NCBI GenBank assembly: GCA_963752915.1
Contig: CAVVZZ010000002.1
Span: 372,001 to 436,000, forward strand
Origin: DATJPR01 sp963752915
GTDB lineage: Bacteria > Bacteroidota > Ignavibacteria > UBA10030 > UBA6906
Direction of reading: 5' to 3'
Length of the DNA: 64,000 bases
Part shown: piece by piece, positions 44,340 to 52,704 of the stretch
How the letters are laid out: each line of letters starts with the position of its first letter
How positions within the stretch are numbered: the stretch's first letter is position 1
The notes under the pieces: generated by a model
Told to the model about the DNA's origin: nothing
Seen by the model: the letters and a program-made list of their open reading frames with translations, nothing else
Databases searched by the model: none
Made by a program: the position numbers and the translations under genes

Positions 44340-45142
44340 CAAATCCCCACGTTGCTGAACAACTGCTTGCGTACGTGAACGGCAATCTCGATGGCGCATC
44401 TGCACGCATCGTCGAGGATCATCTTGCGCTTTGTGCCGAATGCAGAATGGAACTCGAATCCTTCAAAATGCTTTGGGACGACCTGGGGCGTTCAACGGCA
44501 GGGCTTCCCGCGCGCGAGCTTGAACGGGATTTCCACACCATGCTACGCGCGTATGAGGAAGGTGTACGACGCACGGGACCAGTGCGGTTGCGTGGCGATC
44601 GCCTTTTCGACCGCTTGCGGACAATTCACCCAGCAATACAGTTCGGTGTCGCCGCATGCCTGCTCCTCATCGGCCTTGCATCCGGCTATGCTTTGAAGGC
44701 CAACGTCGGGAACTCCCGGGACATTGCGCAACTCCACGAAGAAGTCCGGGGACTGAGCAATCTCCTCACCGTTTCTCTGCTGAAGCAGGAGTCCGCGAGC
44801 GACCGCCTAAAGGGGGTAAGCTGGGGAAACAAGCTGGTTGATCACGACCCCGAAATCGAGGCGGCCCTGGTGAACACGATGAAGCACGACCGGAATGTGA
44901 ACGTCCGTCTGGCGGCGCTCGACGCGCTGACGAAGGATCTCGGCTCCCCCTCCATCCGAAGCGAAATCATACGGGCGTTTCCGGAACAAACGTCGCCGCT
45001 GGTCCAGATTGCACTCGTGGATGTGCTCTCGCAAATCAATGACAGGGAATCTCAAACGGTCCTTCGGCAGGCGTTGGAAAAACCGGATCTCCGCCCGGAG
45101 GTCCGGAAGAGGATTCAACAGGGTCTCGAACAAACGCTGTGA
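44336..45142 (+). CDS. Transmembrane anti-sigma factor with zinc finger and HEAT-like C-terminus
   Basis: 268 residues. Residues 5-40 carry the zf-HC2 anti-sigma motif: His29-x3-Cys33-x2-Cys36 (DHLALCAEC). One membrane helix at about 101-120 (IQFGVAACLLLIGLASGYAL) places the N-terminal domain in the cytoplasm, where it would hold the sigma factor, and the C-terminal 145 residues in the periplasm. That part reads as HEAT-like helical repeats (NVNVRLAALDALTKDLG, VQIALVDVLSQINDRESQ), a possible sensor by protein contact. Translationally coupled to the sigma gene and 18 bases before the first DUF4097 gene. Confidence 0.88.
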   Translation: MTNPHVAEQLLAYVNGNLDGASARIVEDHLALCAECRMELESFKMLWDDLGRSTAGLPARELERDFHTMLRAYEEGVRRTGPVRLRGDRLFDRLRTIHPAIQFGVAACLLLIGLASGYALKANVGNSRDIAQLHEEVRGLSNLLTVSLLKQESASDRLKGVSWGNKLVDHDPEIEAALVNTMKHDRNVNVRLAALDALTKDLGSPSIRSEIIRAFPEQTSPLVQIALVDVLSQINDRESQTVLRQALEKPDLRPEVRKRIQQGLEQTL

Positions 45143-45160
45143 TCAGAGGAGCATGAAACC

Positions 45161-46015
45161 ATGAAATGGATTCTCGTTGCGTTGACGGCGGTGATCTCCC
45201 TCGGGTTCGGTGATGAGCGATCGGCGTTCTCGGACAAGGAGGACATCGTGAAATCCATCGCCTTCCCTGCCGGCGGATCCGTCAGAGAGGTTGTGGTTGA
45301 CAATATCAGCGGTTCGATCAGTGTCGTGGGGTACGGGGGCGATGATGTCCGGCTAGTCGCGCACCGGACATCGTTCGGTGATTCCGAGCAGAAACTCCAG
45401 GAATCAAAGAAGAAGATCACGCTCGATATCACGCAGGAGCCGGGTCGGATCGTCCTGTACGTCAACACGCCATGGCGATGCCAGGATGGCTCGGGATACC
45501 ACGGCGGAAGCGAGGACTATGGCTTCGATGCAGAATTCAATTTCGAGCTGAAGGTCCCTTCGAAAACCGACTGCACGCTCAAAACGGTCAACGGGGGTGC
45601 CATCACGGTCGAGGATGTGAACGGCGACTTCATTGTGCGCAATGTCAACGGAGGCATTGCGATGTCCGGGATTTCCGGCGCGGGCACGGCAAAGACCGTC
45701 AACGGCAATGTCAGCGTCGAGTTTGCGGAAAACCCGCATGCGGGCTGCGGATTTGCCACGGTCAATGGCACAATCGATATCAGGCTGCGCCAGGATCTTT
45801 CCGCCGACCTCCGGTTCAAGACGTTCAACGGTGAAGTCTTCAGCGATTTCGATCTGGCAGGCCTTCCCCATCAGGCGCCGGTCAGCAAACGCTCCGGGAA
45901 GCGTACCGTTTATCGGTCCGACGACTATTCCCTTGTGCGCGCAGGGGCTGGAGGACCGCGACTGGAGTTCGAAACACTGAACGGCGACATCCGGATTCTC
46001 AAAGATCATCAATAG
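45161..46015 (+). CDS. Secreted DUF4097 beta-repeat protein (first copy)
   Basis: 284 residues; a short signal-like N-terminus (residues 1-22). The DUF4097 repeat pattern is plain from residue 140: TVNGGAITVEDVNGDF, VRNVNGGIAMSGISGAG, TVNGNVSVEF, KTFNGEVFSDFD, LETLNGDIRIL, with NG turns every 8-10 residues that form a right-handed beta-helix-like sheet. A Gly/Tyr/Asp-rich insert precedes it (about 105-125, GSGYHGGSEDYGFDAEF). Such proteins are exported or membrane-associated; their exact role is unknown, but they often follow ECF sigma/anti-sigma pairs. The next gene is a shorter paralogue starting 9 bases on. Confidence 0.85.
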   Translation: MKWILVALTAVISLGFGDERSAFSDKEDIVKSIAFPAGGSVREVVVDNISGSISVVGYGGDDVRLVAHRTSFGDSEQKLQESKKKITLDITQEPGRIVLYVNTPWRCQDGSGYHGGSEDYGFDAEFNFELKVPSKTDCTLKTVNGGAITVEDVNGDFIVRNVNGGIAMSGISGAGTAKTVNGNVSVEFAENPHAGCGFATVNGTIDIRLRQDLSADLRFKTFNGEVFSDFDLAGLPHQAPVSKRSGKRTVYRSDDYSLVRAGAGGPRLEFETLNGDIRILKDHQ

Positions 46016-46024
46016 GAACAGACC

Positions 46025-46861
46025 ATGTCCATGCAAACGAACATCACGCAGAGTTGTCTGGCAGCCCTTCTCGTCCTTTTCACAGGATCGGCCTTCAGCC
46101 AATCATCGACGGATCGAATCCCCGTTCCGCTCTCCGATCCAAATCGACCGGTGACATTGAATGTCGGGCTCATCTCAGGCGGAATCACGGTCAAGGGATA
46201 CGCGGGCAAGGAAGTGATCGTTGAATCAACGCTCGCGCCGGATGACGATGAAGATCAACCCGATGAGAAAGCGAAGGGATTGAAGCGGGTGCCGAACACC
46301 AGTGGGGGCATCACGGTGGAAGAAGAGGACAATACCGTCAGCGTGAGCACTGGTCTTCGCGGGATTTCCCACAAGGTGGATCTTGTGATCCAGGTCCCGA
46401 CAGCCTGTTCGATGAAGCTCAGCACGATCAATGACGGGGAGATCACGGTCGACAATGTAAACGGCGATCTCGAGATCAACAACACGAACGGCTCCATTGC
46501 GTTGAACCACATTTCCGGTTCCGCCGTAGCGCAGACAGTCAATGGCGAGATTCATGTGGTGTTCGCAAAGGTCAATGTGGACAAAGCGATGTCCTTCAGT
46601 TCATTGAATGGCGACATCGACGTGACCTTTCCTTCATCCCTCAAGGCGAACGTGCAAATGAAATCGGAACAGGGAGAGATCTACAGTGATTTCGATATCC
46701 AGATGCTGACGGCCGCGTCGCACATCGATAAGAGCGAAAGCGGGAAGGGGAAATTCAGAGTGTCGGTGGAAAAGGGGATGCGGGGGACGATCAACGGGGG
46801 CGGACAGGAACTCCTCTTCAACAACTTCAATGGAAGCATCTACATCAGAAAAGGAAGCTGA
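46025..46861 (+). CDS. Secreted DUF4097 beta-repeat protein (second copy)
   Basis: 278 residues; signal peptide 1-27 (ending SAFSQ). DUF4097 repeats from about residue 60: GGITVEEEDNTVSVSTG, STINDGEITVDNVNGDLEI, NNTNGSIALNHISGSA, QTVNGEIHVVF, SSLNGDIDVTF, and a C-terminal NNFNGSIYIRKG. The Asp/Glu-rich segment near 80 (DDDEDQPDEKAKGL) is absent from the first copy. Last gene of the sigma-factor operon, followed by a hairpin shared with the convergent nucleotidyltransferase gene. Confidence 0.87.
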   Translation: MSMQTNITQSCLAALLVLFTGSAFSQSSTDRIPVPLSDPNRPVTLNVGLISGGITVKGYAGKEVIVESTLAPDDDEDQPDEKAKGLKRVPNTSGGITVEEEDNTVSVSTGLRGISHKVDLVIQVPTACSMKLSTINDGEITVDNVNGDLEINNTNGSIALNHISGSAVAQTVNGEIHVVFAKVNVDKAMSFSSLNGDIDVTFPSSLKANVQMKSEQGEIYSDFDIQMLTAASHIDKSESGKGKFRVSVEKGMRGTINGGGQELLFNNFNGSIYIRKGS

Positions 46862-46895
46862 ACGCTCACGAGCCCACAGGCGACTGGGCCTATCG

Positions 46896-46927
46896 CTGGT
46901 GCTCCGGATGTCAGGTCGGAGCACCAG
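46896..46927. terminator. Perfect 11-bp stem-loop between convergent genes
   Basis: CTGGTGCTCCG (46896-46906) pairs perfectly with CGGAGCACCAG (46917-46927) around a 10-base loop. A smaller GCCCA/TGGGC stem stands just before it. The position between convergent stops suggests a bidirectional terminator, although no T-run is present. Confidence 0.6.
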
Positions 46928-46961
46928 TTCCATGGTACAGGGGGGGGAAAATGAAATCGTC

Positions 46962-47828
46962 TCAGGGCCAGGAGAAATTCGGATATCCATTCCTGAGAAA
47001 CGCCTCGACACGATGAATGTCGTCACGGCTTGTCAAGTCCGGGACCTCCTCCTTCGCGACGAATGTGCGCACGGCAGACGGCGAATGCTGCACCATCATA
47101 GCCACAGCAGCCGGCAGTTCCTTTTCCTGTCGGATCGGGTTGATCGGGACGCGTTCCAGAAAGGGGAGAATCGCATCGTACTCGAACCGGAAGAGGTTCA
47201 TGCTCACCGCGACGGCCCCCTGGCGAACCAACATTTGGGAAACGACCTCCGCAGACGGTTTCTCGATGATCTTTTCCAGGAAGCCCGCCGGATTCATTTG
47301 CACAATTGCGAACTGTTCTACCCTCGCCGGGTCCTGCCCGAGAAAGGCCCGGTCGTACGCGACCATCGCGCTCTGTTTTCCGGATTCTAACATTGTGCGG
47401 AGTGAATCGATGGAGTACAGGTTGTCGCTGTTGCACACTGTAAACGCCCGACCGCTCCATTCACGCATCATCTTGAGCCCCTGCAACAGGGCATCCGCCG
47501 TCCCCAACGGCTTTGTCCTTCCGGAATCAACGTGTTGCACGGCGTACGAAATCTGAAGCCGGTGAAAGGGATTTTCGCGATCAGCATTCCCGTAATATGA
47601 ACGGAACGACTGATCTCGTTCACCGATCACAAGAAGGACTTCACGATATCCGGCCGACTCGGCATTGAAAAGGAGGTAGTCCAGGAACGGCCTTCCGCCG
47701 ACGTCGATCATCGATTTGGACTTTTCTTCAGCTTCCTTGAGGGTGCGGTGATCCAGGGGTGTTTTGCCGGGCCATCGCATCCGTGAAGAGAGTCCGCCTG
47801 CAAGCACGATGAGAAGCGGATCATTCAT
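46962..47828 (-). CDS. Sugar-phosphate nucleotidyltransferase
   Basis: 288 residues from the ATG at 47828, which overlaps the stop of the kinase gene; the longer upstream frame is antisense-like and has no site. The nucleotide-binding loop is VLAGGLSSRMRWPGKTPL (residues 8-25), followed by KSMIDVGGRPFLDYLL, VLLVIGERDQSF, and the metal-binding Asp in AFTVCNSDNLYS. This matches the nucleotidyltransferase (GT-A) fold that joins a sugar-1-phosphate to an NTP. The loop VLAGGLSSRM differs slightly from the common LAGGxGTRL. Paired with the GHMP kinase it suggests a salvage route: sugar to sugar-1-P to NDP-sugar. Which sugar and nucleotide cannot be read. Confidence 0.8.
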   Translation of the reverse strand: MNDPLLIVLAGGLSSRMRWPGKTPLDHRTLKEAEEKSKSMIDVGGRPFLDYLLFNAESAGYREVLLVIGERDQSFRSYYGNADRENPFHRLQISYAVQHVDSGRTKPLGTADALLQGLKMMREWSGRAFTVCNSDNLYSIDSLRTMLESGKQSAMVAYDRAFLGQDPARVEQFAIVQMNPAGFLEKIIEKPSAEVVSQMLVRQGAVAVSMNLFRFEYDAILPFLERVPINPIRQEKELPAAVAMMVQHSPSAVRTFVAKEEVPDLTSRDDIHRVEAFLRNGYPNFSWP

Positions 47829-48912
47829 GGAGGGCCTTCTCCTCCTCAAGTGCATCATCCCGTACACCGGAATCCATCGATACGATGTAGGCCTTCCCTC
47901 CCGCTTCTTCCACAGCCCGTGCGACACGCTCAGGATCCTCCGGTGCATAGGCAAACATGCACCCGCCACCGCCCGAGCCGTTGATCTTTCCACCATAGGC
48001 CCCTGCGGCAATCGCTGCGGCCAGCATACGGTCGATCTTTGGCGTCGATATGCGAAGAACATCGCGCAACACAGCGTGGTGCTTACTCAAGAGCTCTCCA
48101 ATATGCCGGTGCCGCAAGGAAGAGTTAGTCAATTCAATTCTCGCGAGTCCTGTCAGCTCCCGGTTCTGAATCGTCCCGCGAAGGAGGTTCGACTGTTCCG
48201 GCGTGAGATGGTTCTTGAATGCGCCGAGGTCACTTTCGGCGACAGTATGCAGCGAGAAATCAGGAAATCGACGGTGCAAGTCCGCGGAGATTTGAAGCAC
48301 CTGGTTCTTCACCCGGGACAGGATTTCAGTTGTATCTTTTGGCTCACGGGAGTCTCCGAGAACGAATGTCCCGAGGGATGCGTTCACGGGCTCGAGGGCG
48401 ATCGCGGGGGCGAAATCGATCGCAAGAACGCCACCCACCGCCGATGAAAAATGATCCATCATTCCCCCCGGTTCTCCGAATTCCAGGACCTCGGCTTCGT
48501 GCGCCATTCGTGCGATTTCCTCCGGCTTCGAGAAATGCGCCTGCCCGCTCAGCTTCTGCAGGAGAGCGATCCACGCGACGACCAACGCCGAGGAACTGGA
48601 AGTCCCGGCATTGATGGGAATGCTCCCACGAACCGTGGCCTCGATCCCTGAGGGGAATGTATAGCCATGCTGAAGAAGGACGTTGACGGAGCTGCGGAGA
48701 TAGTCCCGTTGTCTCGTATACGTCAACTGGGGTCCGAGAGGAAACGTCTCCTCCGACGCAATATTGGGCAGGTGAATCAGCGCTTCTTTCCCCGGAGACC
48801 GCCGGCCTTCAATCGCAATACGCAAAGAAATGGCGCAGGCCACGACCGGCAATCGAAGATAGTCCTGATGCTCCCCGAAAAGACAGATCCTTCCAGGCGC
48901 TGAGACTCTCAC
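47821..48912 (-). CDS. GHMP-family sugar kinase (galactokinase-like)
   Basis: 363 residues from a GTG. N-terminal APGRICLFGEHQDYLRLPVV is the galactokinase-type substrate loop (usually PGRVNLIGEHTDYxxG). The ATP loop is PINAGTSSSSALVVAW (usually PxGxGLSSSA), with EPGGMMDHFSSAVGG next and the third motif KINGSGGGGCMFAY. All three GHMP motifs are therefore present and the length fits. The HQDY in place of HTDY and the altered Gly/Ser loop suggest a substrate other than galactose; a uronic acid or deoxysugar is possible. It should make a sugar-1-phosphate that the overlapping nucleotidyltransferase gene product activates. Confidence 0.82.
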   Translation of the reverse strand: MRVSAPGRICLFGEHQDYLRLPVVACAISLRIAIEGRRSPGKEALIHLPNIASEETFPLGPQLTYTRQRDYLRSSVNVLLQHGYTFPSGIEATVRGSIPINAGTSSSSALVVAWIALLQKLSGQAHFSKPEEIARMAHEAEVLEFGEPGGMMDHFSSAVGGVLAIDFAPAIALEPVNASLGTFVLGDSREPKDTTEILSRVKNQVLQISADLHRRFPDFSLHTVAESDLGAFKNHLTPEQSNLLRGTIQNRELTGLARIELTNSSLRHRHIGELLSKHHAVLRDVLRISTPKIDRMLAAAIAAGAYGGKINGSGGGGCMFAYAPEDPERVARAVEEAGGKAYIVSMDSGVRDDALEEEKALHE

Positions 48913-48943
48913 AGTTTGTACCGTTCCTTTCCCCCTCCTTTTC

Positions 48944-49070
48944 TCACCGAATAATCTCGATCGCTCTCGTCCTCACCGCGGTCTGCACCCTCAGTCGATC
49001 GGACAGTTCGACGCGGAGAGTGTACTTCCCGGGCGAGATGTTCGAAAGATCAAGCTGTTGCGCCGGGAAT
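48944..49070 (-). pseudogene. 3' fragment of an exported beta-domain protein gene
   Basis: Directly after the stop of the regulatory-domain gene, the minus strand encodes AQQLDLSNISPGKYTLRVEL, SDRLRVQTAVRTRAIEIIR and a stop. The pattern L-xx-xxxPGxYxLxVxVxD-x-V is the usual last beta hairpin of secreted Ig-like/GWxTD-type proteins. No upstream part exists: the fragment is fused to the end of another gene. It seems to be the remnant of a deletion with one end near 49070. Confidence 0.45.
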
Positions 49071-50123
49071 TTAGAATGGGTGTCGCATTGCTTCGAACGG
49101 CAGCATTTCGCTGACGCGCTCCTTTGCCCAACGCCCGAGCAGCCGGACGGTGAGCGGATCCTCGACGATGCCATTCTGATCGATGAGCGCTCCATGATGT
49201 TCGACCTGGAGGTAGCTGACGCGAACACTGCTTTCGTTCTCCCGATTGACGCTCAGCCAGTCGTCAAAGGTCCATCGCCACATCGAAGATCCAGCAACCG
49301 GTTCAAGTCGGATTTCCTCGGGATAAACATACTTACCCGTCCCCGATTGCAGATCAACCAGCCAGCCCTTTCGGACGACATATTCCTCTTCTTTGATCCT
49401 TCGTTGAATCAGTGAGCGGAGGAAATGCTGGAGGGACCCATCGTAGGCTTTCTTCCTGTTCTCTTCCCATCGCATGGCCTCTACACTATCAGCAGGATTG
49501 AGGGGATGAAACAAGGGGTACACGAGAAAATAGCCGTAGTCGCTCTCGGTGTTCCAATGGAATTCCGAAAGCGAAACCTCCAGGTCATATCCGAGTCCTT
49601 TGTTCGTGATGTGGATGGGCCGAGAGGCACTTGCCCGGAGGACGTCCGAGGTAGAGTCTGTATGAAACATCAGGACATCGGGATTCGTGATCTCGCACTC
49701 GCCCGCGTTCGGACCTTCGCCGAGGAGGATCCGGGTGAAGACTCCATAGTTCCGATGCCACTCGAGGGCATCCACGCCGGAAACCTCGACGTCGCCCAGC
49801 GTGATCAGCTGCGGAGAAAGCGATGCATTCCGGACGATCGAATCGGTTCGGCCGATCTCAAGTGCAACCGTCTTCAACACATAGCCGACACGAGAAAAGA
49901 TGAGGGTGAATGGCCCACGGGGCAGACCCGTGAGCCTGTAGTTCCCATCACGGTCTGACCCTGTTCCGTAGGACGTGGAGGCGAGAAAGACATTCACGGA
50001 CTCGATGGGACGTCCCGTCGCAGAATCCCGAACGACGCCTTTGATGATGCGACCGGGATCGGTCTGCGCAATGGCCTCGACTGAAAGGAAGAGAAGAAAA
50101 ACAATAGGGAACCGGCGAAGCAT
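49071..50123 (-). CDS. Exported protein with carboxypeptidase-regulatory domain
   Basis: 350 residues from the ATG at 50123 (GGAGGG seven bases upstream). Signal peptide 1-21 (ending AIAQ). Residues 25-115 are a CarboxypepD_reg-like domain (IKGVVRDSATGRPIESVNVF, GNYRLTGLPRGPFTLIF, SRVGYVLKTVALEI). The rest has the pattern GLGYDLEVSLSEFHW and GYFLVYPLFHPLNP, then WLVDLQSGTGKYVYPEEIRL, and ends RVSEMLPFEAMRHPF; related proteins of about this size occur in Bacteroidota-type genomes without known function. A gene fragment follows at once and then the GHMP kinase. Confidence 0.78.
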   Translation of the reverse strand: MLRRFPIVFLLFLSVEAIAQTDPGRIIKGVVRDSATGRPIESVNVFLASTSYGTGSDRDGNYRLTGLPRGPFTLIFSRVGYVLKTVALEIGRTDSIVRNASLSPQLITLGDVEVSGVDALEWHRNYGVFTRILLGEGPNAGECEITNPDVLMFHTDSTSDVLRASASRPIHITNKGLGYDLEVSLSEFHWNTESDYGYFLVYPLFHPLNPADSVEAMRWEENRKKAYDGSLQHFLRSLIQRRIKEEEYVVRKGWLVDLQSGTGKYVYPEEIRLEPVAGSSMWRWTFDDWLSVNRENESSVRVSYLQVEHHGALIDQNGIVEDPLTVRLLGRWAKERVSEMLPFEAMRHPF

Positions 50124-50636
50124 TGGACCCTCCACGAAGGAAAGACGAATACCAATCGCGACGGCTCAAAGAGAAGCTTCGGTCTCAGGATTGTCCTTTT
50201 TGCGGAATCGATGGAGACGAATTGAAGAACAGTAAGAATCCTGATGCGATGCGAGGATAATGATTGTCAAAGAGAGTGCAAATCATGTGCCTGGAAACAC
50301 TCCCCAAACTGCGCTGAATTCGGCGGTGCTATTCCTTCAGAATTGCACCTTGCAATGGAAAATTTGCGTCCGGCTGTTTGAAAGGATGAGAGTGCGCCCT
50401 GATGTCCGCTTTCGGCAATTTGCAGAATGCAATTCCCCTCAAGACCAGCGTTGTCTCCGCCAATGATTTTCACGATTGTTGAGAAGAAAATCTCCAGAAT
50501 TGGTGGTGCAACGAGTATATACGTATATTAGATGTGACGCAAGGGAATAGCATGCAGGCCCCGTGTCTCCTTCTTCTTCCTACATTGTCCTTCCCATCCC
50601 GCCGTTCTCCTTTGTTGGTCATACTACGGAGGCACT
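50124..50636. other. Non-coding gap
   Basis: About 510 bases between divergent genes. It contains an A/T-rich 12-base palindrome (ATATACGTATAT near 50518), possibly part of the promoter of the gene at 50637. No other gene, repeat or relic is recognised. Confidence 0.5.
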
Positions 50637-51347
50637 GTGCCGTTCGTTTCCCGCAATTTCGATGTCTATGTTGTCATGTGCGATCCCGATCAACCGTCTC
50701 CCTGGCACTGGCAGCAGTGGTCCCGAGCCGCTGCGATTCTCGAGCCCTTTGCCATTTCGTCTCGGGGGAAGGCATCATTACGTTCCACACAGATTCTCGA
50801 GCAAACGCGCAAAGTCGTGCGGTTCGGAAAGCTGAACTGGGATGACCTGTCGCACCAACGTTGGTCTCACGGCTCTCCGCTGAACGCCGACGAATCGCCG
50901 CATTGGAGATTCCTCTCCATGGAGGCGTGGGCGCCCTCATGGACCCTCTGCGAGCAGGAGCCGCCGGACTTTTTCCTGTCGTTGACAAAAGGGCACTTCG
51001 ACGGGGTGAATCGTCACCAGTCATCCGGGGGAGTGTTCATTGCCGCGATGTCTTCGAACGAGCCGATCGCACGCCGCAAAGCATTCCGGTCGGCCGTGAT
51101 CCTGACGGCTCGTGAGCTTTCGAGCCCGCTGACTGTCTGGAAAGAGCGCCGTTGGGCACGACCGGTCGGCACGCTCGCCTTTCGCGACGCTGTCAACGAT
51201 TTTGCCATCGCAGGCTTGTTCAAGCCCAACCTTCGAGGCGCGAACTTGCACGACCCCGGGATATTCACGGAAAAATGGAACCGCATCGAGATTGATGATC
51301 CGCGAGTGAACCTGGGGAGCACCATCGACAGTCTTCATTACCGGTAG
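50637..51347 (+). CDS. Protein of unknown function
   Basis: 236 residues from a GTG supported by GGAGG four bases upstream. No signal peptide or membrane helix. The sequence is rich in Trp (PSPWHWQQWSR, HWRFLSMEAWAPSWTLC) and has HQSSGGVFIAAMSS and ANLHDPGIFTEKW. The aromatic motifs suggest a globular cytoplasmic protein, but no family is recognised. The frame is uninterrupted and the codon use resembles neighbouring genes, so it is probably real. It converges on the ArsR/AHSA1 pair with two tandem arrays in between. Confidence 0.6.
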   Translation: MPFVSRNFDVYVVMCDPDQPSPWHWQQWSRAAAILEPFAISSRGKASLRSTQILEQTRKVVRFGKLNWDDLSHQRWSHGSPLNADESPHWRFLSMEAWAPSWTLCEQEPPDFFLSLTKGHFDGVNRHQSSGGVFIAAMSSNEPIARRKAFRSAVILTARELSSPLTVWKERRWARPVGTLAFRDAVNDFAIAGLFKPNLRGANLHDPGIFTEKWNRIEIDDPRVNLGSTIDSLHYR

Positions 51348-51410
51348 CGCTCGTCAAGTCCGATTACCGGCCGCGGCAGCCGTCGTCCGTTGAAAACCTC
51401 AAAAGGAGGT

Positions 51411-51442
51411 AAGACTCTGAGACTGCCGGACCTTGAGACTCC
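51411..51442. repeat. Octamer tandem array (4 units, reverse orientation)
   Basis: Units aagactct, gagactgc, cggacctt, gagactcc; on the minus strand the TCYCMRAG family. Confidence 0.8.
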
Positions 51443-51463
51443 TAGAGGCGAGCACCATCTTTC

Positions 51464-51491
51464 TGCTTACTGCATACTTCTTACTTTATAC
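51464..51491. repeat. Heptamer tandem array over a stop codon (4 units)
   Basis: Units tgcttac, tgcatac, ttcttac, tttatac; the reverse complement is the GTAAGCA type seen at 29586. The TAA of the AHSA1 gene (51481-51483) lies in the third unit. Confidence 0.85.
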
Positions 51492-51924
51492 TCGTTGCCG
51501 ACCCCTCGACGTACTTCCTCAGCATCTCGTCCAGGATAGCCGTCCACCCTGCCGCAAAGTTCTCCCGGGCAAAGTCACCGGTGTCCTGCGGGAATGTCTC
51601 GAGACCGGTGTGGGTGACCTTCACCCGGGTTTGCTTGCCCTGGTCGAACAACTCGAACGAGACATAGGACATGCCGGGGTATCCGTCATAGTGCCAGCTG
51701 TACGCAATTTTTTTCCCGGGGATCATTTCAGTCACTTTGCAGAGGTGGAGGAATTTCTTTTTGTCGGTTCCGCCCGTGAAGTGAAACTCAAAGCCCACTA
51801 CCGGCTTGAAATCCGAAACATCAAAGTACCATTTCTTCATCCGGTCAACTTCCGTGAGGGCCGACCAGACCTGCGCGATAGACGCATTGTATTGCCGTTC
51901 GACGACGACTGGCACACTTTTCAT
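51481..51924 (-). CDS. AHSA1/SRPBCC-domain protein
   Basis: 147 residues; GGAGGAGGAG precedes the ATG. The helix-grip fold of the AHSA1 family is recognised by VVERQYNASIAQVWSALTEV, MKKWYFDVSDFKPVVGFEF, IPGKKIAYSWHYDGYPGMSY and VTHTGLETFPQDTGDFARE, then NFAAGWTAILDEMLRKYVEG. Such proteins bind hydrophobic ligands; many are linked to an ArsR regulator as here (31 bases upstream, same strand). The specific ligand is unknown. Its last codons and stop are within a heptamer array, so the C-terminal residues TSIK may be repeat-derived. Confidence 0.88.
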   Translation of the reverse strand: MKSVPVVVERQYNASIAQVWSALTEVDRMKKWYFDVSDFKPVVGFEFHFTGGTDKKKFLHLCKVTEMIPGKKIAYSWHYDGYPGMSYVSFELFDQGKQTRVKVTHTGLETFPQDTGDFARENFAAGWTAILDEMLRKYVEGSATSIK

Positions 51925-51954
51925 GTCTCCTCCTCCGTTTGATGACTGATACCG

Positions 51955-52320
51955 CTATTTCCCCGATCGTTTCTTTGTCCCCTTTTTTGTGTGTCGGGAT
52001 GTCCGCATCTCCTGTTGGACACCTTCGAGGTACGTTCCAAGCGCGTCGAGTCGCTCCGCCCAGAGGGTACGGTAATGTTCAACCCAAGCGGAAACCTCGT
52101 TCAGCTTCTCCGGTCTTGCCTCGCAGATTCGCTCCCTTCCCTGTTGTCGGACGACGATCAGTCCGCATTCAGAGAGGATTTTCACGTGTTTTGAGACAGC
52201 GGGCCGGCTGATTCTGAAGTGTTCGGCGACGCCGTTGAGTGTCAGTTTCTCCTGCGCCAGAAGGCCCAGAATTGCCCGTCTGTTCGGGTCGGCAATGGCA
52301 TGGAAGATGTCGTGGGGCAT
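51955..52320 (-). CDS. ArsR-family transcriptional regulator
   Basis: 121 residues. Winged helix: HAIADPNRRAILGLLAQEKL, LNGVAEHFRISRPAVSKHVK, ILSECGLIVVRQQGRERI, the exact pattern of the metal-free ArsR branch that accompanies SRPBCC genes (no Cys pair for metal is present). The C-terminal part (WVEHYRTLWAERLDALGTYL) is the dimer helix. It probably represses its own operon by binding the inverted repeat at 52330-52345, which lies 9 bases before the start codon. The AHSA1 gene is downstream. Confidence 0.92.
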   Translation of the reverse strand: MPHDIFHAIADPNRRAILGLLAQEKLTLNGVAEHFRISRPAVSKHVKILSECGLIVVRQQGRERICEARPEKLNEVSAWVEHYRTLWAERLDALGTYLEGVQQEMRTSRHTKKGTKKRSGK

Positions 52321-52329
52321 GATTCTTAT

Positions 52330-52345
52330 GTAACCAAACGGTTAC
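52330..52345. promoter_or_regulatory. Inverted-repeat operator of the ArsR/AHSA1 operon
   Basis: GTAACC-AAAC-GGTTAC: perfect 6-base arms with a 4-base centre, 9 bases upstream of the ArsR start. The size and position suit a winged-helix dimer binding its own promoter. Inference; not known from this sequence alone. Confidence 0.6.
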
Positions 52346-52704
52346 GCAACGGGTTCCCGGCGAGAGGGACTTTGAGATTTGGAGGACTATCAGAAGAGAC
52401 CTCGACTCGATCTTCGATCGGGAGGGCGATCTGGCTTGCATCGCCAACCACCCTATTATCAGATAATCCGCGCATCTTGCCAGACCTCTTTTGACAATCG
52501 CTGTTACGCTGACTATATTCATTTCATTCCTTTCATCATCACCTCATCGACATCCTTGGGAAGGCTCCAGAAGGAGCATAGCCCATATTCCCCGGGTTCA
52601 TCGCCCGTTGTTGACGAATCTTCTCGAAGAATACGTAACTCGATCGAGGCCGATGAATGCCAACGCTGAAAGCTCCATTGAGAAATCATCCAGAGAGGAC
52701 AACC

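Noticed and set aside
48344..48574. Other short frames within the sugar kinase gene
   Set aside because: All lie in alternative frames of a gene whose three GHMP motifs are intact.
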